Source: Paramacrobiotus metropolitanus
Lineage: Eukaryota; Tardigrada; Eutardigrada; Parachela; Macrobiotidae
DNA length: 64,000 nt
Assembly: GCF_019649055.1 (NCBI RefSeq)
Contig: NW_026570258.1
Span: 1,054,001-1,118,000, forward strand
Direction of reading: 5' to 3'
The notes beneath the pieces were generated by a model that saw only the letters and a list, made by a program, of their open reading frames with translations, was not told the origin of the DNA and searched no databases. Shown here in pieces: positions 24,864-36,549 of the stretch; the first letter of the stretch is position 1; every line of letters starts with the position of its first letter. Both the position numbers and the translations under genes were made by a program.

Positions 24864-26048
24864 CTTGTTCAGCTTGTCCATTCGGCCAGGATCGGAATTT
24901 GAAGAGCGCATCCGCTCCAAACACCACCATAGCTGCCCAGCAGAAAAACTACAAAAAGATAATATTGTTTTTTTGTACATTGTCATTATTTCAGCGGAAT
25001 ATAGATAACATTGTCATTATTTCAGCGGAATTGACTGAAATAATGACAATGTCAAAATATAGAAAGCTTGGGAAAATTGCAGTTTGGTATACCGTGCAAG
25101 CTCCACGAGTGCCATCCATTTCGGCGAAGGGGATCATAAATGCTCCGGCAAGGATAAGTAAAAATAGATACAGCACCGCAGTAAGTCAATTTCTAAACAG
25201 AAAATAAGGTCACTCACCGAACATAAATCAGGCTGTCCAGTGAAGTTCATAACAAACGGTGGAAGCACTTACTATACCCAACCATTTAACGTGGTGTAAA
25301 GGATCGATTACGTGGAACAAATCCAGAAATAACAGAATGAGCGTAATGACGAATCCCGTAATTGTGACAAACTGGACCCACCCCGCAGATGCTTGGCAGT
25401 AAAAAGCTGCGTACCTCCAGTCCGAGCTCCAGGCAGCCGTCGCCAGAATGAAGGCAGTTAGCAGAAAGACCTGTCAGCATCAAAATATTGTGACTGCAGT
25501 GCGAAACGTTTTGTTGTTGGCACATTCGATGTTTCATATTTTCAGTAAAGTCATAAACAGTTTTATAGTTTCATAATAGTTTTACAAATAAGGAATGCGA
25601 ATGCGTACGAAACTGTATGCATATATTCAGTATATTGTGTAATTATATGCTGCTGATATTGGCATTATGTTATTATGACATCGGCAATTTGCAGCTTACA
25701 CCAAATATCTGTACAAGCCCATCCGGAAACAAGAGCTCGACTGTTAACCGGGAAATTTGCACAAGGCGTACAGCTACATGTGCGTACATGCACTGTGCAC
25801 AATGTACAATGTACATTGTAGCTGTACTGTACATTGTACATGTAGCCGAGATGTGCATGTGTGCTTTGTTCCCTGTATTATGTCTACACTCTACTCGTAG
25901 CTCTTGTATTTTAGACAGTAGCGACAAAAGGTCGCTTTACATCATCGACATGAATGACACCGTCACACCCATATTTCCATTATAACAGTATGCTCACGTG
26001 ACTCACCATATCAAGGATGTTCATGATCCCAGAAAACGATTTAAAGTA
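24864..26048 (-). CDS. MARVEL-like four-helix membrane protein A, frameshifted as given
   Basis: Exons found by comparison with its neighbour: 26007-26048 (YFKSFSGIMNILDM), 25273-25470, 25093-25192 and 24864-24948, then a poorly defined end near 24600. Helix 1 starts at the first exon junction (NILDMVFLLTAFILA). Helix 2 is FVTITGFVITLILLFLDLF, followed by the conserved HHVKW. Helix 3 is in the third exon (LILAGAFMIPFAE, then GTRGACT). Helix 4 is FFCWAAMVVFGADALFK. MARVEL proteins sort or shape membranes at junctions and in vesicles. The third exon is 100 nt where frame requires 99 or 102, with the break at a TTTTT run, so it is either a pseudogene or an assembly error. The start codon exon was not found. 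MARVEL is inferred from topology and the tl-Gil-llel style N-terminus. Confidence 0.6.
24977..25052. repeat. Direct plus inverted 18-24 bp repeats in a MARVEL gene intron
   Basis: A 24-bp unit starting ACATTGTCATTATTTCAGCG occurs at 24977-25000 and 25008-25031. Its first 18 bases recur as perfect reverse complement at 25035-25052. The set lies in the intron between exons 3 and 4 of MARVEL-like gene A and can form two alternative hairpins. Confidence 0.88.
25786..25862. repeat. GTACA/TGTAC palindrome-rich segment
   Basis: Alternating CATGTAC, GTACAATGTAC and ACATTGTA motifs form several overlapping short palindromes within the first intron of MARVEL-like gene A. Confidence 0.5.
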
Positions 26049-27996
26049 CTAAAAATAAGCTGCCGTGAACGGTAAAATGTTTTGGTACAGACATAAGAGC
26101 GCATAAGATTGTACTTGTTTGTCAAAGTGCGGTTTCAGTTCAGCAACTCTGGATGATTTAATCGGCGTTTCCGAGGAACTCAGTTTTCCAGCCATAGAAA
26201 GAAGTAGCGCAACTGCAATAAAGTACAAATTAGTATCTGGCATGTATGTGCGCGATGAAATCTTAGAAACTCGATTTAAATCGCGCAACTTGTCGTCTGC
26301 CAGAACTTACATTTGATGAACGCATCTGCTCCATATGTCATCATGGCTAGCCAGCAGAAACCCTGCAGAAAAGTGTTATTACAGTTGCTTAAGTACAGTA
26401 CTTACTCTTATATTGGCTGATTGATCCGTTAAACGCAAACGCCCATTGTTTGTTAAAGCTTAGGAGCAAACATTTTTGTATGGTATAGAGTTTAGACTAA
26501 TTGTTTCTTATCCCAAATGCGGAAAACTTTAAGTATAAGTTATAACTGTATACAGAAGTATACAACGGCCGCTGCGTTGGTAAAAAAAATGGCGGGTTTG
26601 CACGAAAGCAGTGTACACGAAAACAGAAGTCGTAATTTGCTCAAAGATGTCGTACCGACATTTCGCTAACCGCACTACGTTGACCGTCACGAGGGCAATG
26701 GCTACAAAACCTAAGAAACCTATGAAAATCTAAAATACCTAAGAAAACTAAGAGGGTTTAGCTAAACGCTAGAGTAGTTCGACGTCGTGCCGGGTCGACA
26801 TCGTGTCGGTTCGACAAAGCGACGGTCGACGAATTTTCGTCAACGAAATGATGGGTCACCGCTCAAAAATAACGGATGACACGAGATTAAGATGATGGTT
26901 GTATGATCAAATGTACCGTACAAGCTCCACGAACAGCACGAGTACGACCGTTGGCGTGAGGAATCAGGACCGTGCCGGCAACACACAGCAGAATTGCCAT
27001 AGCGGAGCAGTAAACCACTTCCTATTCCCGTAAAAAGGTCATTTCGCAATGTATAATGCTAAAGTGTGACCTCGGGTGCATACACTGGGCACAACATAGA
27101 CAAAAACGTTGTATCTGCTTACCACAAACAGCCATTTAACTTGATGCGGAGGTTCCGTTAAATGGAGTAAATGCACAAACACCAGTGCTAGCGTAATGAT
27201 GAATCCGATTATTGTGACAAATTTTGCCCAGTTTATGCAGTAAGACTGCAGCCAGCTAGGCCATAAGGAGATGCCGTATTCGGTTGTCACCGCCGCCAGA
27301 ATGGATGCAGTCAACATCAGACCCTGTTAAATACCGAAAACGGTCATGTCGGTAAGGCATGTTTTTGCGCTACCAGTGTTCATCATTACGAAACATGTTT
27401 CGATTTGTCGTATTTTTGGTCACTTTAAGGTACTTCGAATATACGTTTTCCTACTAGTATATTGGTCACAGGGTGTGGAAATTTCGTAGCAAAACCAAGT
27501 TAACAGACATGACTGGCCTTCGTAGTGAAACGTTCACTATGAATTTCGATCCATCAACACCAATCAATTTCCACAGAAAGACAGAATGAATAACAAATAC
27601 TGGTCTGGGTATAATGCACAAGGACCGGTCTTTCACATAAAAATTTCGAAAGTTAAAGCTTTGCCCTATCAATTCGCTTTAATAGCTACAGAATATTAAA
27701 AACAAGTCAAAAAGCATGTAATGCGAATAATGCATTAATGCGATGAGTAGTTGTTCACGAAGCGAGCCAAATGGCGGTGACCGATGAACAATATATGGAA
27801 ACGCGTATATTCTGTACTTAAAGTTAAAAGTAACCAAAATACGCGAAAAATCAAAAATTTGTCTCTTGTACCCAGTACTCGTATATAATTTCCCAGACGG
27901 TGATTACATAAAATGTTCACCACAGTAGGATACATCATCACCATGCACCCTTACCAGTTCAATCAGTTGCAAGATTCCAGAAAACGTCTTGAGATA
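26049..27996 (-). CDS. MARVEL-like four-helix membrane protein B
   Basis: Five exons join in phase: 27955-27996, 27123-27323, 26917-27021, 26311-26362 and 26049-26212, giving 187 codons plus an unfound first exon. Helix 1 spans the first junction (GILQLIELGLMLTASILAAV). Helix 2 is FVTIIGFIITLALVFVHLL, followed by EPPHQVKWLFV. Helix 3 is SAMAILLCVAGTVLIPHA, followed by RGACT. Helix 4 is FCWLAMMTYGADAFIK. The tail is hydrophilic. The layout and exon phases match gene A exactly for the first four exons, proving tandem duplication; the tails differ. No frameshift is seen. The TAG stop abuts the acceptor of gene A's first recognised exon, so the genes are packed head to tail and might even be spliced into a two-domain transcript. 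Confidence 0.68.
26640..26840. repeat. Dispersed repeat related to 10925-11010
   Basis: The segment with CCGACATTTCGCTAACCGCA, GACCGTCACGAGG and AAAACCTAAGAAACCTA matches 10925-11010, at the centre of the inverted cysteine-rich gene pair. It is followed by a run of GTCGAC-like motifs (GTCGACATCGTGTCGGTTCG and similar) with local dyad symmetry. Its nature is unknown. Confidence 0.6.
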
Positions 27997-27999
27997 CTA

Positions 28000-28859
28000 C
28001 AAGACCAACCCATTATACCTTACTATACTTGAGGTATATTTTAGTGTAAAGCATCTGTAGTTGCACACAATACATTAACAACACCAGTATGACATGTACC
28101 AGAATATGGAAAGTGCACGTTATAGGTTATAAAAAAACTGGTTAAATTTTATGTAAAGGTCATACGTTTATGTTGAAGCGAATTTTAGCTTCAACGTTGC
28201 TGCTGGATGCAAATGGCGTCCCATGGAGGCCCGTTATTTCGGATTTAGGATGCCGGTAGCGCGGCTGCAGCAAAGTATCGCTGCCCGAACAAACGATTGC
28301 AATGTTGTGATGATACAACGGTAACGCGTCGGACTTCATGTTTCACCGAACAGTATCCAGAAGCTTTCTGCAGTAGTTCTCGTATGGCAGGAAACACTGC
28401 AGACCGTGGACCGTAACGATCGCCAAAGGCCTATACTTCTATAGGCTGCGGTGATTTCGTGCCAACAGTACTCCGGTATAATTACAGTTTATTGTACCTC
28501 AAAGATAACTGCTACAGCTACGGTTTATTGTACCTCAAAGATGACTGCTACAGCTACGGTAACCGATCACAATAATCATTTAAAACAGGGGTTTAGCGGT
28601 TTCCAGTGTGCTGATACGTTAAGATTTCAATCTGTATACATAATGTATGTCATGAAATTACTGCGTTGTCGTACATGCAAGCTGCATCGCGTATCACATC
28701 ACGATCATGCACCGATCAGGCAAGTCGTCCGTCGCACATGCGTAGTGAAAAACATGCAAGTTGTATTAATAGAATTTTTTTAAAGTTCCGTGCATTCAGC
28801 AACGAACGGCTGCATCCGTATTCCGTACAGTGCGACAGCAAACGAGACACGTATTACAG
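28000..28859. other. Intergenic, with a 36-bp tandem duplication at 28487-28558
   Basis: Two adjacent 36-bp units, GTTTATTGTACCTCAAAGAT and continuing, differ at one position (ATAACT/ATGACT). Because 36 is a multiple of three, the plus-strand frame through them repeats 12 residues, but no domain is recognised and I see no reason to call a gene. A TTGAAGCGAATTTTAGCTTC dyad lies near 28173. Confidence 0.55.
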
Positions 28860-29948
28860 TACGAGGACGAGCTTAGTACATGTGATAGACAAAAAAACTA
28901 GCGAGAGAATCTGATAACCATTTGCGTGCTGTGGAACACTGTCAGCCACCTTAGGCTGGCGGTAGCCGCGCGCCGTCACACAGCCGTCAGCTGAACACGG
29001 CCTGCTATTTTCTGTAACGCACACTCGTATTAAAATTTAAATGAGAGTTTTGTTTTGGTTTTATAACATTGTTTATAATTGGTTCTCCGCAAAATTTCCA
29101 GTAACCAGTGACTTACATTAATTAACCAAGCTCTTGATAATAATGTTATAAAATTACCATCTAAATATAAAGATTCATCTGGCGAGATGCACTACGATGA
29201 GAATATCACCGACGTACGGCTACCTGCCAGTTTGTTTTCTGCACCTGCGATGGAGATTTCTTGCGCGAGTATCAGCGTTGTTTCGGGCCTACCGTTGAGT
29301 GAGAATTGTGTGGAGGAACCTGCCAGCGACGTGCCTTTACCAGCAGCGTACGATGATTTTATGGCCTTGGCGCTGAAGGCTTGTAGAACGGGGAACCTGA
29401 CAGATATAATAGAAGAGATTGTGGCGTTCACAATCTCTAAAGCAGGTTTTCTTCCATCGGTTGCAGCAGACAAAGTGGCTGCAGATTGGCACCATAATTT
29501 CATGAGCGCTCATCCTCAGAGAAAGAGAAAACTTCAAGATTCTCGTCTGCGCGCCAAAGCAGGGACGGACAGTAAAGTAACGGACAGTAAAGTAATCGCA
29601 GAGCTCGAGCAACGGGAAGCAGAAAAACTGCTGCAGAAAAATAAGCGAAAAAGAAACACTCGTAGCGGACTTAGCGATGTGACAAATACTCCGACTTAAA
29701 TTAAAAAATCTTTCAGAATTGGTAAAAAGTGAGTCCTCTGAAATTTCACATGTGGTTCTACAAAGTCAAAGTGTTACTGTAAGAAATAAAGTGTGCGGTA
29801 TTACTGGGGTGATTATTTGTATTAAATGTGATGTGTTTACCAGCACTGACAAACCTGGGTGGTTGCCCGTGTTGCACTGGCCGGGCATGGTTATCAGATT
29901 CTCTCGCTAGTTGTTTTGTCTATCACATATACTAAGCTCGTCCTCGTA
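28860..29948 (+). mobile_element. TA-flanked DNA transposon with 59-bp terminal inverted repeats
   Basis: Arms 28862-28920 and 29888-29946 are inverted copies with only two mismatches, starting CGAGGACGAGCTTAGTA. TA flanks both ends (28860-28861 and 29947-29948), so this is a Tc1/mariner-superfamily-style insertion. The 1.09-kb element carries one 170-codon frame and no catalytic domain, so it is non-autonomous. Confidence 0.88.
29187..29699 (+). CDS. 170-residue ORF in the 59-bp-TIR transposon, possible DNA-binding remnant
   Basis: An ATG-initiated frame of 170 residues lies centrally in the element. Residues of about 85-130 (a KAGF helix, then ADWHHNFMSAHPQRKRKL) resemble the second helix-turn-helix of CENP-B/pogo transposases, where W-x-FL-RHP is usual. 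A basic, Glu/Lys-rich tail follows (REAEKLLQKNKRKR). No DDE catalytic segment is present. It could encode a transposase N-terminal fragment that binds the element ends or represses transposition; this is inference. The first 80 residues are not recognised. Confidence 0.55.
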   Translation: MHYDENITDVRLPASLFSAPAMEISCASISVVSGLPLSENCVEEPASDVPLPAAYDDFMALALKACRTGNLTDIIEEIVAFTISKAGFLPSVAADKVAADWHHNFMSAHPQRKRKLQDSRLRAKAGTDSKVTDSKVIAELEQREAEKLLQKNKRKRNTRSGLSDVTNTPT

Positions 29949-32900
29949 TGACATTAACTAAGCACAGTGTGCGTATAAAGTTGATCTTACATACTACTGG
30001 TAGTGGTACAACATCATTATGTTAGCTGTAATCATTTCAGGTGTTAACTGTTTGTCCTTTTGGGGAAAAAAAGGAAGCGTTTTCTTTACTGAACTACGAG
30101 AAGCGGTTGTTGTTTTCATCTCCACCACGAACTGATTATTTTCGGCGCATTTCAAGACGCAACCGGATGTTGCGCGGACAAATGGTTTTCACGTCAACCA
30201 CTCAACGGACAACATTGATGATTTGACTACAGAATGCAAAAAATCGATGCAGAAAGTGTTGATTTTTGAGTGCGCGAAAGTTAAAGGTTTCGTGTTTGTA
30301 CCCCGAGTTGGCACCGCCGCACCATGTATCGGGCTCTGCGGCTACAGCGCTTACGTACAGACTCTGTACTTTGTGCTAGTTGGTTCTCTTGCGTAGTCTT
30401 TATCGGACAGCGGCCAGGCCCGGTAAGGATACACTGCGTATGCTCCTGCAGCAGGTGACCTTGGACAGGGATTAAACGACATGGCGGAAAAAGTTGACCC
30501 TACATATGTTCGCACCGCTTTTCGTTCCGTTGCGATTACATAGCTAAGATTTGTCATCGTGTATGTATTCGCAGACGTCATGTGTGCTGCAGTCCGCTGA
30601 TCCGCGTCCCTCTCCGCATTATCACGGGAAGAACTGGTTCGTCGACGGCCTGGAAGCTGGAGAAGTTGTCCCGCATGACCCGACACTTTCTCGTTTAAAC
30701 TACAAAAAAGCGACTAATCCCCAATAGTGACCTTTATGAGGACCTGTACAATACCACTCCCCGCGCCCGCTGTTTTAACTGTGGGTCAGCGGTCATCTGT
30801 TTTTCATCCTTATTAGATCAGCGTTTTGTACTGCTGTCGCTGTCGTTGGCTCGTTGATTTTATTGGCATCCCTTTTAGCTACCGAGTAGGCCTTTTACTA
30901 CTACTGCCTTCGCTACAGTACCAGAATTTGCACCGGCACGGCTTTTAAAAGGCAACATTAACGCATCACGCATACTGTACTCGTACTGTAACATATTAAC
31001 AGGGCAGCAACATTCAGCAAAGTTCTGATTTTGAATAAAGACGAAAACTGCAATACAGTAACGCAAGAAATTAGTGACATAATAATTTTGCATTCTGTGC
31101 GCAAATTTTGCAGATTCAGGCTGCACAGGACACAAAAACGGAGAGATCCATTGTCCATGTAACCAAGAATTCTAAGAAATTCCTGATAGTCTGTCATATC
31201 AAGCAGAATTTTTCGCAAGCATAAGAATTTAAAAATTAAAACTAAACCCGTCGAAAAAATAACCTGCTGATGATAACGATTTTGGTTATCATTTTTTGTC
31301 AATCGTGAACCGCAGAAAGCGTACACTAGCTGCTAATATGTTACCCGGGCCGGTTAACTTAGACAAATTAGTTCGTACGTTGCTTGTTTGTACGTTGTTT
31401 GCTCACTGTTTAGCGTTAATTAAAACGCACTGAATTTGTTTGGATCACTCCAAATACGGTATGTAGCATTATTCGAATACAAAACCACTGCCGTAATTAT
31501 TAATTTCCGCACGTATGCACGCAGAGATATGACCGGAATTAATGTATTTCTTAATTAGAAATCGTGATTATTGTAAAAAAGTACTAAACTGATGCTTAGT
31601 AAATAATGAATATTTTTCGTTAGGAAATATGAAAATTACCAAAACCGCAATGAAAATATGAAAATTACCAAAATTCCATTAAATAAGGATCTGTAAGTAT
31701 GGATGGATTTGTAGATTCCATACATCTGTACCTCGAAGAGCGAACCTGCGAAGAAGCCAAAAAAATTCATCTTGACACTTCAGTTATTGTGCTGAAACTC
31801 ACTTCGCCTGCCTGGAGATCTGAGGACACCGTAAAGTGATCTTTTTACACAATGTACACAATAATACACATGTACAAAAATGTGCTTTTCACACAGATTT
31901 TGTACAGTATCTGTACATCATGCGGTAGTAACAGTTTATTTACAACAACATTGTCACTGCATACAAAAGAAAAAATATCAATGCCTGTAAAGTTACCGGC
32001 TTTGGCTTTGTGATTAAAAATCACATTTCCGAAGAGACACATTATGTTATTTTTTTAATTTAACGCTTTTCTAGTACTACATAGCAGTGATAGCACACAG
32101 TGCCACACACATCGCGCATATGTAAATATCATGTGATGAGGCTTTTGCAAGCCCTCCAATCTACCATTGCACTACAACAATACGCAGTTAACGCAGATAC
32201 AATAATTTTATTATTACGATGACCTGCTTGTTACTTACTCACAAGGCGGTTAAAAATGCTTTTAAAATTACCGCGTCTAGTTTGACTATAAAAACTCATA
32301 TTTCTAAAATAAAAGTCATTAATTTCACGCTTTCCGGTACGAGCACAGACATCGTGCAGATGCACATATCAACCATACGAATTCGACCCGACACTTTCTC
32401 GTTAAACTACAAGAAGCGACTAGCCCCAATGGTGACCTTTAGGAGAAACTGCACAATTCCACCCCGCGTACACACTGTTTTGGCTTTGGGACGCGCTCTT
32501 CTGTCTGCCGTGTTTAGGTCTGCGTTTTGCACTTTTTGCGGGGACGTTAATTTAAATTACTCATAGTCTCCTACTGTCGTTTGCTCTTTGATTGATATTT
32601 GCATCCTTTTTACTACGAGTAGTACTGCGTTCGATACACTAGCGATATCTACTGCGATTCGGGTTTGTGCAGCGACATGTCTTCTAAGAAATCTGCTTTG
32701 CGATTCTGTTGAGACGTTTTCCGTAGTAATTCAGAGCAATAAAATTGTCTCTTCTCACAACTCAGCTTCGACGCTTGTTCTCCGCTGTTAAATACAAGAA
32801 AAAGAACCGAATGCCAGCAGATTTGTTGCGAATTAGAATTATCTGATTTGACCTTTGTGCCATACTGTCTGTTACTTGCACGGTTCGTTTGAAAATTTTC

Positions 32901-33733
32901 AGTAGAATAATTAGACCCATTCAAAACACGAATTTCGATTGTGAGAAAAGACACGAACTCACCACTAACCGTAAGTGTGTCACTATCAACAATTAAGGAT
33001 AGTGACGGATGCAATTCTTAAAACATTCCAACCATCAAGCTGAAAAGTATTTCAGGCAAGCAACATTGTGGATACTAGGTGAAAATGGCTGTTCCAAAAG
33101 CTTGGCGCACACCGTAACAGCCAGGGTCGTTAGAAAATTCAGCGTTATGCGTGATAGTTTCTCCAGGCGCAAATCCTTCATTCCTTCGACGCACCACTTC
33201 TTCTCGCGATACTGTGATGATGGACGCGGATCAGCCGTCTGCACAGCGCACAAGACCTGCAACCCAAAAAACCCGCATACTCAGAGCACTGGAACCACTT
33301 TACTCAGCCAAGGTTACGACATTTTTCCCTTTCTGTTAATCGAATTAACCGAAAATCGGCAAACCGAAATTTTAATGTAAAGCCAACATCCATCTTAGCT
33401 ACAGGTTAAACCGTGTTTTCGAAATTCACCCAGGAAACCGCGGTTTCTACGCTATATGTTTCGTGCTACCACGTGTGTACATTTTTGTATCACTTGACTG
33501 CGCTTTTGGCCACAATACGAATAAAACTAAAAAAGTGCAAATGGGTCAGTCGCGGTTCAAAAATGTAGTAATAAAATTAACAAACATGGTACATCTCGAA
33601 CACATAAATCACCTGCACTGGTTCGAACAGAGAAGCACTTGTCTGCGTTGGGTGTGTCGAAACGAAATTTTCCATTAATTTTATCGTCAAAGTTAATCGA
33701 AACGGATTATTACTCTACTTTTACAGGCTTTAC
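29949..33733. other. Gene-poor stretch with two dispersed repeat pairs
   Basis: Segment Y (30680-30925) is homologous to 32382-32655 in the same orientation, starting CCGACACTTTCTCGTT. Segment X on the minus strand at 30570-30690 is homologous to the plus strand at 33160-33260, and both can be read as an RR-T-SSRD-x-DADQ peptide. The relative orientation of X and Y differs between the two sites, so they were rearranged. Another short similarity links 30160-30260 with 38205-38300. Apart from a 46-codon ORF near 31.7 kb, no gene is supported. Confidence 0.5.
31699..31839 (+). CDS. Possible 46-residue small protein or exon
   Basis: An ATG-initiated, TGA-terminated frame of 46 codons is GC-richer than its surroundings and encodes an acidic, amphipathic peptide (IHLYLEERTCEEAKKIHLDT). 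It follows a doubled ATGAAAATTACCAAAA motif. No family is recognised, and whether it is transcribed is unknown. Confidence 0.2.
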   Translation: MDGFVDSIHLYLEERTCEEAKKIHLDTSVIVLKLTSPAWRSEDTVK

Positions 33734-33935
33734 CTGGAGAACCACCTTAAGGGCCGGATGGTTGTCGGCTTTCAACAAGGTCAACAATTCGGACAACATG
33801 CAGAGCTGCTCATCACTCGGCGCCGGCAGCGCCGCTTCCAAACCATCCCACACCGCACCGCCTACATCATCAGCCAGCTTCAGCCGGGCGGCGAACACCT
33901 TCACCACGAGGTCCAGATGGCAAAATCGGATGATA
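33734..33935 (-). CDS. Single coding exon, unknown protein
   Basis: A 202-nt minus-strand segment has an acceptor (CTAGTCTAG), an open GC-rich frame and a donor (CTCCAG then GTAAAG). It encodes about 67 residues starting IIRFCHLDLVVKVFAARLKL, with an acidic-hydrophobic second half. Composition and splice signals look like a real exon. Partner exons were not found on either side. The segment might belong to an F-box or BTB-type gene of the sort found nearby, but I recognise no domain. Confidence 0.4.
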
Positions 33936-33949
33936 CTAGACTAGTATAA

Positions 33950-35640
33950 GGTCTCATACGCCCTTAGGGCAAGCGGGCGGCGGTTTTTAATTTTTATTGT
34001 ATAAGGCAGCGAATGTATGAAGTACAATCTTATAAACACGTAAGCGCTGAAGCTGCAGAATTAATCCTGGAAATTAATAAATTCTGTATAAGTTTAACGG
34101 AAGCGCAGGGTACATGATACTATTAACACGTTTTACTCCGAGAAAACTTTCGCTTTCGCGTAATCCCACGTACTTTTTCACATTCTCTCAAGACATTTTG
34201 TCGAATTGCATATACCCACAAGAAAGCTGTTGGGGGTCGCATCATACATTTGGAGAATTATAGAAATGGAGAAATTTCAATAACCTAAAGTAAATCGGTA
34301 TATCAAGGGTCTCATTATAGAATGCAAACTACCTTGTTCAAAAATTTCATGTAAGTAGATGCGCATGGATATGCACACCGGTTCACACCGCACAACGGCG
34401 CAGTTACTTTTCAATTTTAGAATAGTTCCCAGGAAATATAAAAATTATTTAAAAACCTGAAAGAATTAGCGACACTATGTTTCTTTCACTTCCCTGTAAA
34501 ATCTCCTCAATCGAATGCTGGGGTAAGTTTTTCAGCCCAAAAGATGTTCATGCTTTTGTGCCATCTGCAGATTAGAAAATAACTGTCGAACAGATTTAAG
34601 GGAAATTAAAATATCTAATTGTTTTTGCAAAAGTTTGTTTTTCCGCTGCATTCCCAGAAAGCAAATGATACAATGTTAAAAAATAAGTCAAAATATAATA
34701 TGCATTTTTGAGGAGCTAAGACTTGCGGTAACCGTTAAAAAATCAATCGACAGTTACGTTCAGATTGACCGCCATTGCAACGTTAGGAAAAGTAATTTGA
34801 TAAGTTAGAACTTCAGTTTGGAATCATACCTGAACAAAAACGATGCCTCGGAAATTTGCTGCGAATTATAAAAACTGATAAAAATTCAGACACGGAATCC
34901 AAAAAAATAATATAAAAATCAGATTTTGATCAAAAGTTGACTGTACACTTAACGAATCAGCAGAAACAAATTTCAAAAAGTAACTTACTGGGTTAAAAAT
35001 TTAAATTTAAAAAAGCTTTGCGCTTAAGTTTAATGTTTTATATAGTAATACTTTGGAATTCACTTGTAAGTAAAAACGATTCAAAGCTAAATTCGGGAAT
35101 AATTTAAACATTGAGAGCAATAATTTGGTTTCCAATTCAAATTTATTGAAATATTATTTAATTATGAATTTTGAGTTAGAAACGTTCATTCATAATTTCA
35201 GAATTTCTTGAAATTCCTTCAATGTTAGTTCGCATTACTTTTATCACATTTTAATCTTGCATTTTAGAGCGGCACACGAAATGTGGCAAACCAGGGTTTC
35301 TGCATTGGTTTCAACGGCAACTATCAGTTTCTTCGAAGATAATTTTTTATATATACATTTATCTAAGGTATTCTAAGTTTCTAACATTCGATATTCTCTC
35401 AATCAGAGACCTGAAAGTTGAGCAAATTAAGTATTTAAAAATTTCCGTACCTAGCTGCTGAAGTTTCTCATCATCCCTTTTTCCGGCTATTTAGTTATTT
35501 TGCTCTTTAAGTTTTTAATTTATTTAACCAATACGAATGTTTTAAAATGGACAGCTTGCAGACTTGTGGTTATTTACATTTTTGAAAGTGAGTATTTAGA
35601 GTTCAGGTGAATCGGTGAATATACAAAACCCCCCTCCACC
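33950..35640. other. AT-rich intergenic stretch, nothing seen
   Basis: About 1.7 kb of strongly AT-rich sequence with no coding frame, repeat array or RNA gene that I can support. Confidence 0.5.
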
Positions 35641-35648
35641 TGGAAACT

Positions 35649-36211
35649 GTTTTTAGAGCAAATCTGACGTCGGAATAATTTTTATCGCATTTTTCTGATG
35701 GAGAGAAACCATTTTCAAAAATTGTTTGAAGAGAAAATTGCTGACTGCCGGGCCCCAATACGCCCTCAAACCTTTTGGGCGGTTGCAAATACGCCACTAA
35801 AAAACCTTTCGTTTTGCGTTATAAACACTTTTTCTAGGTTAATCGATGTCGTGGATTCTGAAAATTTTGTCAGAAAACTTTATTAGTTATCGGAAGGAAG
35901 GATTTCATGATTTAAAATTCTTAGAATATAGATTTGCAAAATTTTGCTTTTATCAAAAAAAAAATTTTCTTGCCACAAAACTATTTCTGACAAAATATTA
36001 TTATTCAGAATCAGCGACATTGGTTCACCTATAAAAAGTGTTTAAAATGCAAAAACAAAAGTTTTGTTAGTGGCGCTATTGCATTCGCCCACTGTGATTG
36101 AAGTTCGTGAGGTACCCCGGCTGTCAGGAATTGTTTCTTTAAAAAAATTTTGAAAAATGGTTTCCATATCAAAAAAACGCGATAAAAGTTGTCCAGATTT
36201 ACTCTAAAAAC
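35649..36211. repeat. Long imperfect inverted repeat (arms of about 230 bp)
   Basis: The left arm (about 35649-35882) and the right arm (about 35982-36211) are diverged reverse complements separated by about 100 bp. Shared stretches include GTTTTTAGAG, GAAACCATTTTCAAAA, CGCCACTAA and AAACACTTTTTCTAGGT. The arms are too diverged for a fresh palindrome. A transcript would fold into a long hairpin. No TA or other target duplication was identified. Confidence 0.75.
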
Positions 36212-36286
36212 GTTCGAGGTCGAATGGGGTCTCGTATAATCACTGAAGCGCAAAGGTATTTACTGTTGGTTGTTTAATTTTTCAGA

Positions 36287-36406
36287 GAATTATTTAGAAT
36301 TATTTAGAATTATTTAGAATTATTTAGAATTATTTAGAATTATTTAGAATTATTTAGAATTATTTAGAATTATTTAGAATTATTTAGAATTAGAATTATT
36401 TAGAAG
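36287..36406. repeat. Tandem decamer GAATTATTTA, about 11 copies
   Basis: The ten-base unit GAATTATTTA is repeated without change for about ten copies, then degenerates. It lies between the long inverted repeat and the 89-bp satellite. Confidence 0.95.
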
Positions 36407-36549
36407 TACATTCATCGAATCAAATCTGGATCGGGTCTTACGGTTGATACCCACACGCAGGAATTTTAAAATATTTTCGAAACTCATAACATAACAGCTC
36501 TTTTAGGAAACTGCGTTTGAGACTTAGATGTGCTCCTTTTTGTCACTGC

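Noticed and set aside
32588-33014. Frames of 67-121 codons on both strands
   Set aside because: No splice signals, domain or composition shift supports them.
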